A program made the translations under genes and the position numbers. A DNA stretch of 11,824 bases from Nitrospirota bacterium (GTDB lineage Bacteria > Nitrospirota > Nitrospiria > Nitrospirales > Nitrospiraceae): NCBI GenBank assembly GCA_020028195.1, contig JAHWYE010000019.1:1-11824 (forward strand), written 5' to 3'. How positions within the stretch are numbered: the first letter of the stretch is position 1; each line of letters opens with the position of its first letter. This document shows positions 1-6,631 of the stretch, piece after piece. The notes below the pieces were generated by a model. It had not been told where the DNA came from and ran no database searches. It saw only the letters and a program-made list of their open reading frames with translations.

Positions 1-1630
1 CGTAGAGTTTGTCGCCGCCGGCAAACTCTAGGATCAAGTAGTCGCTCTCGAACTCCTGGACCGATAGCCGGCGGATGCCCTGGTACCGGCCGATCCCGTG
101 CTGGACGTGCACGACATAGTCTCCGACGTTCAGGTCTTCCAACGACGACAGGAAGGTAGCGGTCTTGCTTTTCGGGGCTGGCCGATGGCGCATCCCTTTG
201 GCAAAGAGCTCTTCTTCGGTGACGATGGTGAGCCGCCCCTCAGCGGAGACGAAGCCGGCCGAGAGGTCCCCTTGGAGCAGGTAGAAGGGCGGCTTGTCTT
301 TCGACGATGAGATCCAATGCTGAGGCTTCCAGCCGGCGGCCGGGAGATCGTGCTCCCCAAACAAGGCCAGCAACCGATCAACCTGGCCTCGGCTGCGGGC
401 CACGATCAGGACCGGCCCCACGCTGCGGAGGCGGTCCAGAATGGTGAGGGTCTCGCTGAACGGCATCCCGCGCTGGGCCAGACCGACGCTGTTCGGCGAT
501 TGGCCGGGGAATGTCACCACGGGCTGCCACGAAGAGCCCAAGGAGGCGACAGGCTGCACGGCGACGCAGGGCCAGGAGCGAGTCGCCAGCAGGATTGCCT
601 CCCAGGGCAGGTAGAGCCGGTCAGGAGTCGGGTATGGCGCCTCTCTCGCCGCCGCGTGTCGAAGGTAGGCCTCTTCCGCCTCTTCTCGGAACTCTTTCGC
701 CTTTTTGGCGAGGGCTTCAGGTTGATCCAGCACCAGAACCGGCGGGTCAGGGAAATAGTCGAGCAGGGTCTCCATGCTTTGGTAGATTTCAGGGCCCCGC
801 CACTCCGCATCCGGGGGGAGGGGCGTCAGCGCGTCGGGATGTTCGGCCGGGTAAATCAACTCACGGGCCGGCAGCAGCCAGGCCTCGGTGAGCGTGGTAG
901 TGGACTTCTGCGTAGCCGTGTCGAAGATGCGCACAGACTCGATGGTGTCGCCGAGAAATTCCACTCGCAGCGGATCAGGGTAGGCGGTCGAGTAGATGTC
1001 CACGATGCCTCCCCGGACGCTGAACTCGCCTGGGATCTCCACCACTGATCCCTGTCTGTATCCCAGTCGCAGCAGGCCTGACGCGAGCGTTGCTCGTTCC
1101 AGGGTCTCGCCCGGTGTGATCCGCAAGCAGGCGCCTGATAAGACCGACGGAGGCAGCAGTCGTTGAATCAAGGCTGGGACGGACGTGACCAGCACGGCGC
1201 GGGCCTGCCCCATTTGAGCGGGAGAGAGCCCATCACCCGTTGCACCCGCAGACGCAGCGGGTACCCGCGCCTCTCCCGCACCCACCAGCCGGTGCAGCGT
1301 CTTCATCCGCCGCGCGATCAGTTCGACGTGCGGCGGGGTTGCCTCATAGGGCAAGGTCTCCCATTCCGGGAACAGCGCCAAGGCCTCCGGCGAGAGGCCC
1401 AGCATGGCGTGGAAGAATTGGAGGTCTTCGTACAGCCGTTCAGCTGCCTCATCGGAGGCAGTCACAATAAGCCAGGATGTTGGGGCGTTGCTGGTCAACA
1501 GGGTGAGCGCGAAGGCCGCCGTGGACCCATGCGGGCCGATCACGCAAGGTTTGCTTCGGTTATCGCGCAGGGAATCCAGGACCGGCCTAAGCAGTTGGTC
1601 CCAGTATTGAACGCGGGCCGGGAGAATCAC
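1..1630 (-). CDS. mfd: Transcription-repair coupling factor Mfd, N-terminal part (cut by window edge)
   Basis: Mfd recognises stalled RNA polymerase, removes it from DNA and recruits UvrA for strand-specific nucleotide excision repair in the cytoplasm. The 543 codons seen here form one uninterrupted frame. Residues 1 to about 490 correspond to the UvrB-like N-terminal region, with FPEWETLPYE and later IPGEFSVRGGIVDIY, a signature of the family. Around residue 500 the RNA-polymerase-interacting (CarD-like) domain begins with VGDYVVHVQHGIGRYQGI; the frame leaves the window at GGDKLY. This spacing matches the usual position of that domain in full-length Mfd of about 1150 residues. The RecG-like translocase motor lies outside the window. 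The start is a GTG at 1628-1630, with AAGGG five bases upstream; the frame stays open further upstream, so a longer N-terminus cannot be excluded. It lies 8 nt after the rfaE2 stop codon, suggesting cotranscription. Identification is firm; only the start is uncertain. Confidence 0.96.
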   Translation of the reverse strand, partial: MILPARVQYWDQLLRPVLDSLRDNRSKPCVIGPHGSTAAFALTLLTSNAPTSWLIVTASDEAAERLYEDLQFFHAMLGLSPEALALFPEWETLPYEATPPHVELIARRMKTLHRLVGAGEARVPAASAGATGDGLSPAQMGQARAVLVTSVPALIQRLLPPSVLSGACLRITPGETLERATLASGLLRLGYRQGSVVEIPGEFSVRGGIVDIYSTAYPDPLRVEFLGDTIESVRIFDTATQKSTTTLTEAWLLPARELIYPAEHPDALTPLPPDAEWRGPEIYQSMETLLDYFPDPPVLVLDQPEALAKKAKEFREEAEEAYLRHAAAREAPYPTPDRLYLPWEAILLATRSWPCVAVQPVASLGSSWQPVVTFPGQSPNSVGLAQRGMPFSETLTILDRLRSVGPVLIVARSRGQVDRLLALFGEHDLPAAGWKPQHWISSSKDKPPFYLLQGDLSAGFVSAEGRLTIVTEEELFAKGMRHRPAPKSKTATFLSSLEDLNVGDYVVHVQHGIGRYQGIRRLSVQEFESDYLILEFAGGDKLY

Positions 1631-1638
1631 GGGAGCCC

Positions 1639-2166
1639 TTAGGATTTGTTGGTGGGTGCGGGGGGAGCCTCTGTGGGGCTCCCTCCGGTCTTCGTGGCTT
1701 GGATCTTCTGCACCAGGCTGGTCGTGGAGACCCCCGGCACCAGCGGAATGGTTCGCACGGTTCCCCCGCGGGCTTCCACGATCTCCCGGCCGATGATTTG
1801 GTCGGGCGCCCAATCACCGCCCTTGACCAGGGTGTCCGGTTGCAGGTCGGCAATCAGGCGTCCAGGGTCCGGTTCGTCAAAGAGGACCACGTAATCCACG
1901 CAAGCCAGCGCCGCCAGCACTTCGGCGCGCTGCGCATCCGGTACGATAGGCCGTCCGCCCCCCTTATTCAGTGCGCGCACGGATACATCCGAGTTCACAC
2001 CCACCACGAGGAGGTCGCCTAATTCGCGGGCAGTCTGGAGATAGCGCGTGTGCCCGATGTGCAGCAGGTCGAAGCAGCCGTTGGTGAAGACGATTTTCTC
2101 TCCCTTTGCCCGGCGATCGGCAAGAATCTTCTTGAGGTCAGCGTGGAGTTTGACCTTTTTCCGCAT
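1639..2166 (-). CDS. rfaE2: D-glycero-beta-D-manno-heptose 1-phosphate adenylyltransferase (stand-alone RfaE2 / HldE C-domain)
   Basis: This cytidylyltransferase-fold enzyme would transfer AMP from ATP to heptose-1-phosphate, giving ADP-heptose for the LPS inner core. The sequence opens with a short basic helix, then FTNGCFDLLHIGHTRYL, which holds the nucleotide-binding HxGH motif of the nucleotidyltransferase superfamily. GVNSDVSVRALNKGGGRP and LVKGGDWAPDQIIG follow, both typical of the HldE C-terminal domain, and then VPGVSTTSLVQKI near the end. There is no ribokinase-type kinase domain, so this is the split, single-domain version; the kinase partner must be elsewhere. The last 20 or so residues (Ala/Pro/Thr-rich) look disordered. 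ATG at 2164-2166 is chosen because AAGA lies seven bases upstream; a GTG two codons earlier (2170-2172) is an alternative. It is the upstream partner of mfd. Confidence 0.93.
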   Translation of the reverse strand: MRKKVKLHADLKKILADRRAKGEKIVFTNGCFDLLHIGHTRYLQTARELGDLLVVGVNSDVSVRALNKGGGRPIVPDAQRAEVLAALACVDYVVLFDEPDPGRLIADLQPDTLVKGGDWAPDQIIGREIVEARGGTVRTIPLVPGVSTTSLVQKIQATKTGGSPTEAPPAPTNKS

Positions 2167-2202
2167 AGCCACATCTTACATAAAGAGCCGTCAGAAATCC
2201 TA

Positions 2203-2230
2203 GCCGGTAGATTGGCGGGCGGATACCGGC
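2203..2230. repeat. 7-bp inverted repeat upstream of rfaE2
   Basis: GCCGGTA (2203-2209) and TACCGGC (2224-2230) are perfect inverted arms separated by 14 bases. It sits 37 bases upstream of the rfaE2 ATG, between the divergent rfaE2 and the small plus-strand gene. No T-run follows on either strand, so it does not look like an intrinsic terminator. It could be an operator or a leader hairpin, or chance in GC-rich DNA. Confidence 0.35.
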
Positions 2231-2249
2231 CTGCGGGTCCCCCCCATGC

Positions 2250-2279
2250 TTGTCCTCCTAGGCAGGAATTGACTACACT
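2250..2279 (+). promoter_or_regulatory. Possible sigma70-type promoter for the 61-codon ORF
   Basis: TTGTCC (2250-2255) and TACACT (2274-2279) are spaced by 18 bases and match the -35 and -10 consensus at four of six positions each. A start about 7 bases downstream would leave a leader of nearly 60 bases before the GTG at 2344. Such matches are weak evidence alone; the support is the position upstream of a plausible gene. Confidence 0.22.
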
Positions 2280-2343
2280 ATCCTCGTGACCGGCAGGCGT
2301 ATTAACGAATCACTCATGGCCCAGGTCGGCTCTGGGAGGACAC

Positions 2344-2529
2344 GTGTCTGATCCGGGTGACGAGAAGGAAAGCAAAGCCTACAGTCTGTACACGTCGCTC
2401 CGGCGGTACTTCGAGCCACTCCGCGAGCACTGGGACAAGCTCACCCCGGAAGAGCAGGCGGTGGTCATCAAGGAAGTCGAGGCATTCCTGAATTCGGTGC
2501 GGCTGCCGGAAGGCCGACGGCCCGGGTGA
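2344..2529 (+). CDS. Small hypothetical protein (61 aa), the only plus-strand gene
   Basis: I do not recognise this protein. GTG at 2344 is preceded by GGGAGGA at 2334-2340, a strong ribosome binding site, four bases from the start. Codon third positions are mostly G or C, as in the flanking genes, and the product is coherent: a charged, mostly helical 61-residue protein with KAYSLYTSLRRYFEPLREHW followed by DKLTPEEQAVVIKEVEAFLN, and a short basic tail. No signal peptide, membrane segment or cysteine is present, so it is probably cytoplasmic. It is divergent from rfaE2-mfd and convergent with the two-component operon, whose last stop codon lies 47 bases beyond its own. An ATG at 2314-2316 lies in another frame and closes at TGA 2347-2349, so it is not a better start. 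It could be a conserved small protein of this lineage. Confidence 0.62.
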   Translation: MSDPGDEKESKAYSLYTSLRRYFEPLREHWDKLTPEEQAVVIKEVEAFLNSVRLPEGRRPG

Positions 2530-2534
2530 CCCGG
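2522..2534. repeat. Short palindrome with the 61-codon ORF stop codon in its loop
   Basis: CCGGG (2522-2526), TGA (2527-2529, the stop codon) and CCCGG (2530-2534) form a perfect 5-bp stem with the stop codon as loop. No T-run follows on the plus strand, so it is not a canonical intrinsic terminator. It lies in the convergent gap between the small gene and the REC-PAS gene. Confidence 0.3.
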
Positions 2535-2576
2535 TCGTGGCCGAGCGCCAAAGGCCGCCATGTCCTCTGGTGTGGA

Positions 2577-3557
2577 TTATCCGAGTTGGGGGTACAATTT
2601 CTTGGTGCACTCGGGGCAGATGCTGTGGGTAAAGTTTGCGTCCGTATGGGCCTGGATGTAGCTCTCAATATGATCCCAATGGCCGTGGCTATCGCGAATC
2701 TTGTTGCAGGAAGCGCAAATCGGTAACAACCCCCGCAAGGTCTTGATGTTATCCAGCGCGTCTTGAAGGGCCAGGATCAGCTTCTCCCGCCCCTCTTCGG
2801 CCTGCTTGCGTGCGGTGATGTCCAATGCAATCCCGAGACACCCGGTGACGATGCCGTCAGGCGCGCGCATCGGCTCGATATAAGCCTGGAGCCATCGTCC
2901 ACGAATCTTCATTTCGAAGCTACAGGGCTCGCCGCGGAGCGCGACTGCGTGCGCGGTGAGAGGAGGGCGTTCAGGATCGTCCTGGAAGTGCTCCAGGACG
3001 GTGGTGCCAACGAGTTGGTTCGGGTCCAGTGTCAGAGGCTGAAGGCCGGCGCCCCTCACGAATGTGATCCTGAGCTTGGTGTCGGTGATCCAGATGATCG
3101 CGGGCAATTGCTCCATCACGAGCTGAAGGCGGGCTTCGCTCTCCCGCAGCGCTTGTTCGGCCCGCATCCGCGCGCGCCGCTCTCTGACCTCTCGTAATTC
3201 CCGCTCGATGGCCGGGCACAGTCGCTTGAGATTGTGCTTCATCAGGTAGTCGTGGGCGCCGGCCTTCATCGCGACCACGGCGGTCTCTTCCCCGATGACC
3301 CCGGACACAATGATGAAGGGCAGGTCCAGTCCCTTGTTCTTGAGCAAGTCCAAAGCCGTCAGGCCGCTGAACCTCGGCATAGACCAATCGGCGAGCACCA
3401 GCTCCCACTTCTGCTGATCAAGAGCCGCGCTCATGGCCTCGGGAGTATCCACTCGTTCAAACGTGGGAGCATAGCCACCGTGCTGCAGCTCACGGAGGAG
3501 CAAGGCGGTGTCATCTTCGGAATCCTCGACGATCAAGACGCGAAGCGGTTTGCTCAT
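2577..3557 (-). CDS. Response regulator: REC-PAS protein with a C-terminal Cys4 tail
   Basis: The 326-residue protein has a receiver domain at about 4-120, with acidic pair E11/D12, phospho-acceptor D57 (LADWSMPRFSG), conserved S85 and K107. A charged coiled coil follows at about 121-145, then one PAS domain at about 146-250 (from MEQLPAIIWITD to GIALDITARKQAE). A second helical linker (about 251-275) leads into a compact tail with two Cys-x2-Cys pairs, C281/C284 (PICASCNKIRD) and C314/C317 (ICPEC), resembling a zinc-binding knuckle. There is no kinase, GGDEF, HD or DNA-binding domain, so its output is unknown. The receiver would be phosphorylated by the sensor kinase encoded two genes upstream. 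Its ATG follows the receiver stop codon after one base, so translation is probably coupled. It is the last gene of the operon; I see no clear terminator after it. The domain calls are firm; the function of the tail is not. Confidence 0.92.
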   Translation of the reverse strand: MSKPLRVLIVEDSEDDTALLLRELQHGGYAPTFERVDTPEAMSAALDQQKWELVLADWSMPRFSGLTALDLLKNKGLDLPFIIVSGVIGEETAVVAMKAGAHDYLMKHNLKRLCPAIERELREVRERRARMRAEQALRESEARLQLVMEQLPAIIWITDTKLRITFVRGAGLQPLTLDPNQLVGTTVLEHFQDDPERPPLTAHAVALRGEPCSFEMKIRGRWLQAYIEPMRAPDGIVTGCLGIALDITARKQAEEGREKLILALQDALDNIKTLRGLLPICASCNKIRDSHGHWDHIESYIQAHTDANFTHSICPECTKKLYPQLG

Positions 3558-3558
3558 G

Positions 3559-4008
3559 TTACGCCGACCTTGGTACCGGTGCAGGTTCGTTCAGGACGAG
3601 CCAGTACAACCCCAATTGCCGCACGGCCTCTATAAACTGGGCAAAGTCCACCGGCTTGCGGATGTAGCTGTTGGCGCAGTGCCGATAACTCTCAACGACG
3701 TCGCGGTCCTCCCTGGAGGAGGTGAGGATCACGACCGGCAGGAGCCTGGTTCGCGGATCAGCCCGCAGGAGCTGCAGCACCTCCAACCCATCAATCTTGG
3801 GGAGTTTCAAATCCAGCAGGATGAGCTGAGGCATCGCCGTCAGGTCTCGTCCTGCGTATGCTCCCGTGGCGAAGAGATAATCCAGGGCTTCGGCCCCATC
3901 GCGCGCCACGACCACCTCGTTCACAATCTTGTTCTGCGTGAGGGCGCGGAGGGTCAGGGCTTCGTCGTCCGGGTTGTCTTCCACCAATAGAATAATTTTG
4001 TTCGTCAT
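3559..4008 (-). CDS. Single-domain response regulator, Rcp1/CheY-like
   Basis: This 149-residue cytoplasmic protein is a single receiver domain. Visible landmarks are LLVEDNPDDEALTLRAL (acidic pocket E10/D11), phospho-acceptor D66 in LLDLKLPKIDGLEVL, T96 in VVILTSS, and K118 in YIRKP. The N-terminal pattern with NEVVVARDGAEALDYLF is characteristic of the Rcp1 branch, stand-alone receivers usually paired with phytochrome-like or PAS-rich histidine kinases. No output domain is fused; the tail ends in a Pro/Arg-rich segment. Its ATG (4006-4008) overlaps the kinase stop codon in an ATGA arrangement, with GGAG seven bases upstream inside the kinase gene. It is therefore almost certainly made with that kinase and phosphorylated by it. 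It may act as a phosphate shuttle or sink between the kinase and the REC-PAS protein; that role is inference. Confidence 0.94.
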   Translation of the reverse strand: MTNKIILLVEDNPDDEALTLRALTQNKIVNEVVVARDGAEALDYLFATGAYAGRDLTAMPQLILLDLKLPKIDGLEVLQLLRADPRTRLLPVVILTSSREDRDVVESYRHCANSYIRKPVDFAQFIEAVRQLGLYWLVLNEPAPVPRSA

Positions 4009-6413
4009 CCGGTGGCTCCGATGTGCCGTTTTCCCTCAGACGGCTGCAAGGTAAAATAAAAAGTCGCGCCTTTCCCCATCGCGCTTTCCGCCCAGACGTG
4101 GCCCCCATGTCGACGAATGACGCGCTTGACAGTCGCCAGGCCGATACCCGTGCCCTCGAATTCCTGGTTGGAATGCAGGCGCTGGAAGGCCCCGAAGAGC
4201 TTGCCGGCGTAGGTCATGTCGAAGCCCGCTCCGTCGTCGCGCACGAAATAGGCTGATGTGCCGTTCTGTCTGGCGACCCCAAATTCAATCCTGGTCCTGG
4301 GGCGCCTACTTGTAAATTTCCACGCGTTCCCGAGCAGGTTCTCCAGCGCCACCCGCAGCAGATGCGCATCCCCATTGGCCACGACCCCGTCTGCGATCGC
4401 AAAGGTCACCTTGCGGTCCGGCTGGGTCTTTTTCAGGTCGGCGGAGATGGATCGGGCCAGTGCGCTCAGATCGACGCGCTCCCGCCGCATTCCCTCGCGG
4501 GTGACGCGCGCCAGATTCAGCAAGTCATCAATCAGCCGCGCCATCCGCTGGGTGGCGTCGCGCACGCGTCGCAGATAATCCTTCCCCTTCGCGTCCAGCT
4601 TGTCGGCGCAATCTTCAAGCAGCGCCAGGCTGAAGCCGTCGATGCTCCGGAGCGGCGCGCGCAAGTCGTGCGAGACGGAGTAGCTGAACGATTCCAGTTC
4701 TTTGTTGGATGCCTCGACTTGGGCGGTGCGCTCGAACACGCGCTGCTCAAGCTCCACATTGAGCCGGCGAATTTCATCCGCCACCCGCTTATCCTCCGTG
4801 ATGTCGATGCAGGAACCAATGTACCCCGCAAAGGCCCCGTCCCACTCATAGCGCGGGCCGCCGATATTCAAGATCCAGCGATACTCGCCATCCGTTCGCC
4901 TGAGGCGGTACTCCATCTTGAACTCCTTGCGGGCATCAAAGGCCGACCGATAGATCTCAAGACACCGCTCCCGATCTTCGTGATGGACATCCTCTGCCCA
5001 GCCGTTCCCTAATTCCTGGTCGAGGGTTCGGCCAGTAAACTCCAGCCAGGGTTTGTTGAAAAAGGTCCAGAGCGCATCTGGGCCAGACATCCAAATCAGC
5101 ACAGGAGCGGTGTCGGCCATGACGCGGAAACGAGTTTCACTCTCCCGCACCGCTGCCTCCGCCCGCTTGCGCTCGGTAATGTCGCGGGCAATCTTGGAGG
5201 CTCCAATGATGCGCCCCTTGACGTCCTTAATCGGTGAGATGGTCAAGGAGACGTCGATATTCTTCCCATCTTTCCTCCGGCGCACCGTTTCGTAATGTAG
5301 AATGCGCTCACCTCGCTTCAAGCGTTCGATGATCGCCGGTCCCTCATTTTGACGGTCAGCAGGGATCAAGGCGGCGACCGGCTTGCCGGTTATTTCTTCA
5401 GCGGCATAGCCGAAGATGCGCTCCGCCCCTTTGTTCCAACTGGTCACGATGCCGTCTAGCCTCTTGCTGATGATCGCGTCATCCGAGGATTCCACGATGG
5501 CCGCTAATCGGGCATGCGTCTCTTCGGCCCGTTTGCGTTCCGTAACGACCGCAGAGAATGCCATGGCCATCAAGGCGGTGGAACCCATGAACGATTGCAA
5601 AAAAAGAAGGGACTCATTCGGCGTTTCTCTCGCAAAGGGACCGAATCCGAGCAAGGTGCCCCAGGTTGCGATCCCCGAAAGCAGGAAAGTAGCCGTCGCC
5701 GTTTCACGTTGACTGAATCGAAAGGCTGTCCAGACGAGGATCGGAACGCAGAAGTAAGCGAGCGGATAACTGTTGACTAGAGTTGAAGACAACTCACCGA
5801 ACACAGCCTGGCTGATAAGCAATAGAAACAACAGCAACAGGGTAACCTCGAGGATCTGTTCCCGGGTCCATCGAAGGCGCGGGTTCGCACTCCAGAGGAC
5901 CAACAGCGGAGCCACGACGAGATCGCCCGCGGCATCCCCCAGCCACCACGTCAACCAGATAGAGCTGTAGTCGGACCAGTTAGCGTAGCCACCTAGAGAG
6001 AGGCTGGTCACGCCGAACGTGGCACTTACCGTCGTGCTCACCATTCCGGCGAGAGCCGCGAATTTGAAAATATCTTGCGGTCGCTCGAAGGCCTGACGGC
6101 CGTTGGCATTCCTGTTAACCAGGTAAGCGCCCACCAGTCCCTCGAGGGTGTTGCCCATCGCGATGCCGATCGATGTTCCCATTGAGCCAGCCGTCGTTAT
6201 GTTCACCAGGAATGCGCCTAGGAAGATGCCGGGCCAGACGCGATACCCCAGCACGAGGAAAGCTGCCAGCGCGATGCCCGAGCCTAGCCACACCGCGGTT
6301 GCGCTTGGGTGCAGGAAAGCCAATGCCAGTCCAAGTTTGCCTGCGATGAAATAAACGCCGGCGAGGACTGCAATCTCGCATGCAATGGGGAGACTGTTCA
6401 ATTTGGAACGCAT
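4005..6413 (-). CDS. Membrane sensor histidine kinase: MASE1-PAS-PAS-HisKA-HATPase
   Basis: An 802-residue inner-membrane sensor kinase. Residues 8 to about 290 hold eight or more hydrophobic segments of the MASE1 type (HPSATAVWLGSGIALAAF, WLTWWLGDAAGDLVVAPLL), a sensor module of unsettled ligand. PAS1 spans about 300-415 (DGIVTSWNKGAERIFGY to KIARDITERKRAE) and PAS2 about 425-540. A coiled coil leads to the H-box FSYSVSHDLRAPLRSIDGF with phospho-acceptor H582. The ATPase follows, with N-box ENLLGNAWKF, G1 box DDGAGFDM and G2 box GTGIGLATVKRV. This HisKA/ATPase subtype is the one often seen with Rcp1-like receivers, matching the next gene, which it overlaps by 4 bp. ATG 6411-6413 is chosen because GGAAGGG lies about ten bases upstream and the hydrophobic region begins soon after; an ATG 17 codons earlier (6462-6464) lacks a ribosome binding site. 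The domain architecture is certain; the stimulus is unknown. Confidence 0.94.
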   Translation of the reverse strand: MRSKLNSLPIACEIAVLAGVYFIAGKLGLALAFLHPSATAVWLGSGIALAAFLVLGYRVWPGIFLGAFLVNITTAGSMGTSIGIAMGNTLEGLVGAYLVNRNANGRQAFERPQDIFKFAALAGMVSTTVSATFGVTSLSLGGYANWSDYSSIWLTWWLGDAAGDLVVAPLLVLWSANPRLRWTREQILEVTLLLLFLLLISQAVFGELSSTLVNSYPLAYFCVPILVWTAFRFSQRETATATFLLSGIATWGTLLGFGPFARETPNESLLFLQSFMGSTALMAMAFSAVVTERKRAEETHARLAAIVESSDDAIISKRLDGIVTSWNKGAERIFGYAAEEITGKPVAALIPADRQNEGPAIIERLKRGERILHYETVRRRKDGKNIDVSLTISPIKDVKGRIIGASKIARDITERKRAEAAVRESETRFRVMADTAPVLIWMSGPDALWTFFNKPWLEFTGRTLDQELGNGWAEDVHHEDRERCLEIYRSAFDARKEFKMEYRLRRTDGEYRWILNIGGPRYEWDGAFAGYIGSCIDITEDKRVADEIRRLNVELEQRVFERTAQVEASNKELESFSYSVSHDLRAPLRSIDGFSLALLEDCADKLDAKGKDYLRRVRDATQRMARLIDDLLNLARVTREGMRRERVDLSALARSISADLKKTQPDRKVTFAIADGVVANGDAHLLRVALENLLGNAWKFTSRRPRTRIEFGVARQNGTSAYFVRDDGAGFDMTYAGKLFGAFQRLHSNQEFEGTGIGLATVKRVIRRHGGHVWAESAMGKGATFYFTLQPSEGKRHIGATG

Positions 6414-6543
6414 GAGAACTACACCCTTCCAAATCTGACGAAAGCAAATGCCATGCCTTCGCATCGTTGTTCACAGAAGTTTGCAAAAGATTTCATGGAT
6501 TTACGAGTCGACGTTTGAGCAAGGTCACGGAGGTGTATCCATT

Positions 6544-6563
6544 TAGAGAACAGTAGAGAACAG
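6544..6563. repeat. Perfect tandem 10-bp direct repeat upstream of the kinase operon
   Basis: TAGAGAACAG occurs twice without spacing (6544-6553 and 6554-6563). It lies about 130 bases upstream of the kinase start codon in the 218-bp gap after the 354-codon gene. Two copies one DNA turn apart would suit a dimeric or cooperative regulator of the operon; the role is inference. No convincing -35/-10 pair was found elsewhere in this gap. Confidence 0.45.
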
Positions 6564-6631
6564 GGATTGCCGAAAGTTGAACGGGACGGACCTAGCCGCT
6601 CCAGAGGCAAGGCGCGAGCGCTGCTGCCTGG

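Noticed and set aside
317..1048. Long plus-strand open frame of 243 codons
   Set aside because: It lies entirely antisense to mfd, whose minus-strand translation shows unmistakable family motifs; the plus-strand product is Arg/Gly/His-rich and typical of a GC-rich shadow frame.
2269..2297. TTGACT at 2269-2274 as a -35 box
   Set aside because: No acceptable -10 lies 16-18 bases downstream; the TTGTCC/TACACT pair with 18-base spacing fits better.
4362..5012. Plus-strand open frame of 216 codons
   Set aside because: Antisense to the kinase PAS2, HisKA and ATPase coding region; no family features and no ribosome binding site.
6414..6464. 17-codon N-terminal extension of the sensor kinase from ATG 6462-6464
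   Set aside because: No ribosome binding site precedes it, while the ATG at 6411-6413 has GGAAGGG upstream and starts just before the membrane region.
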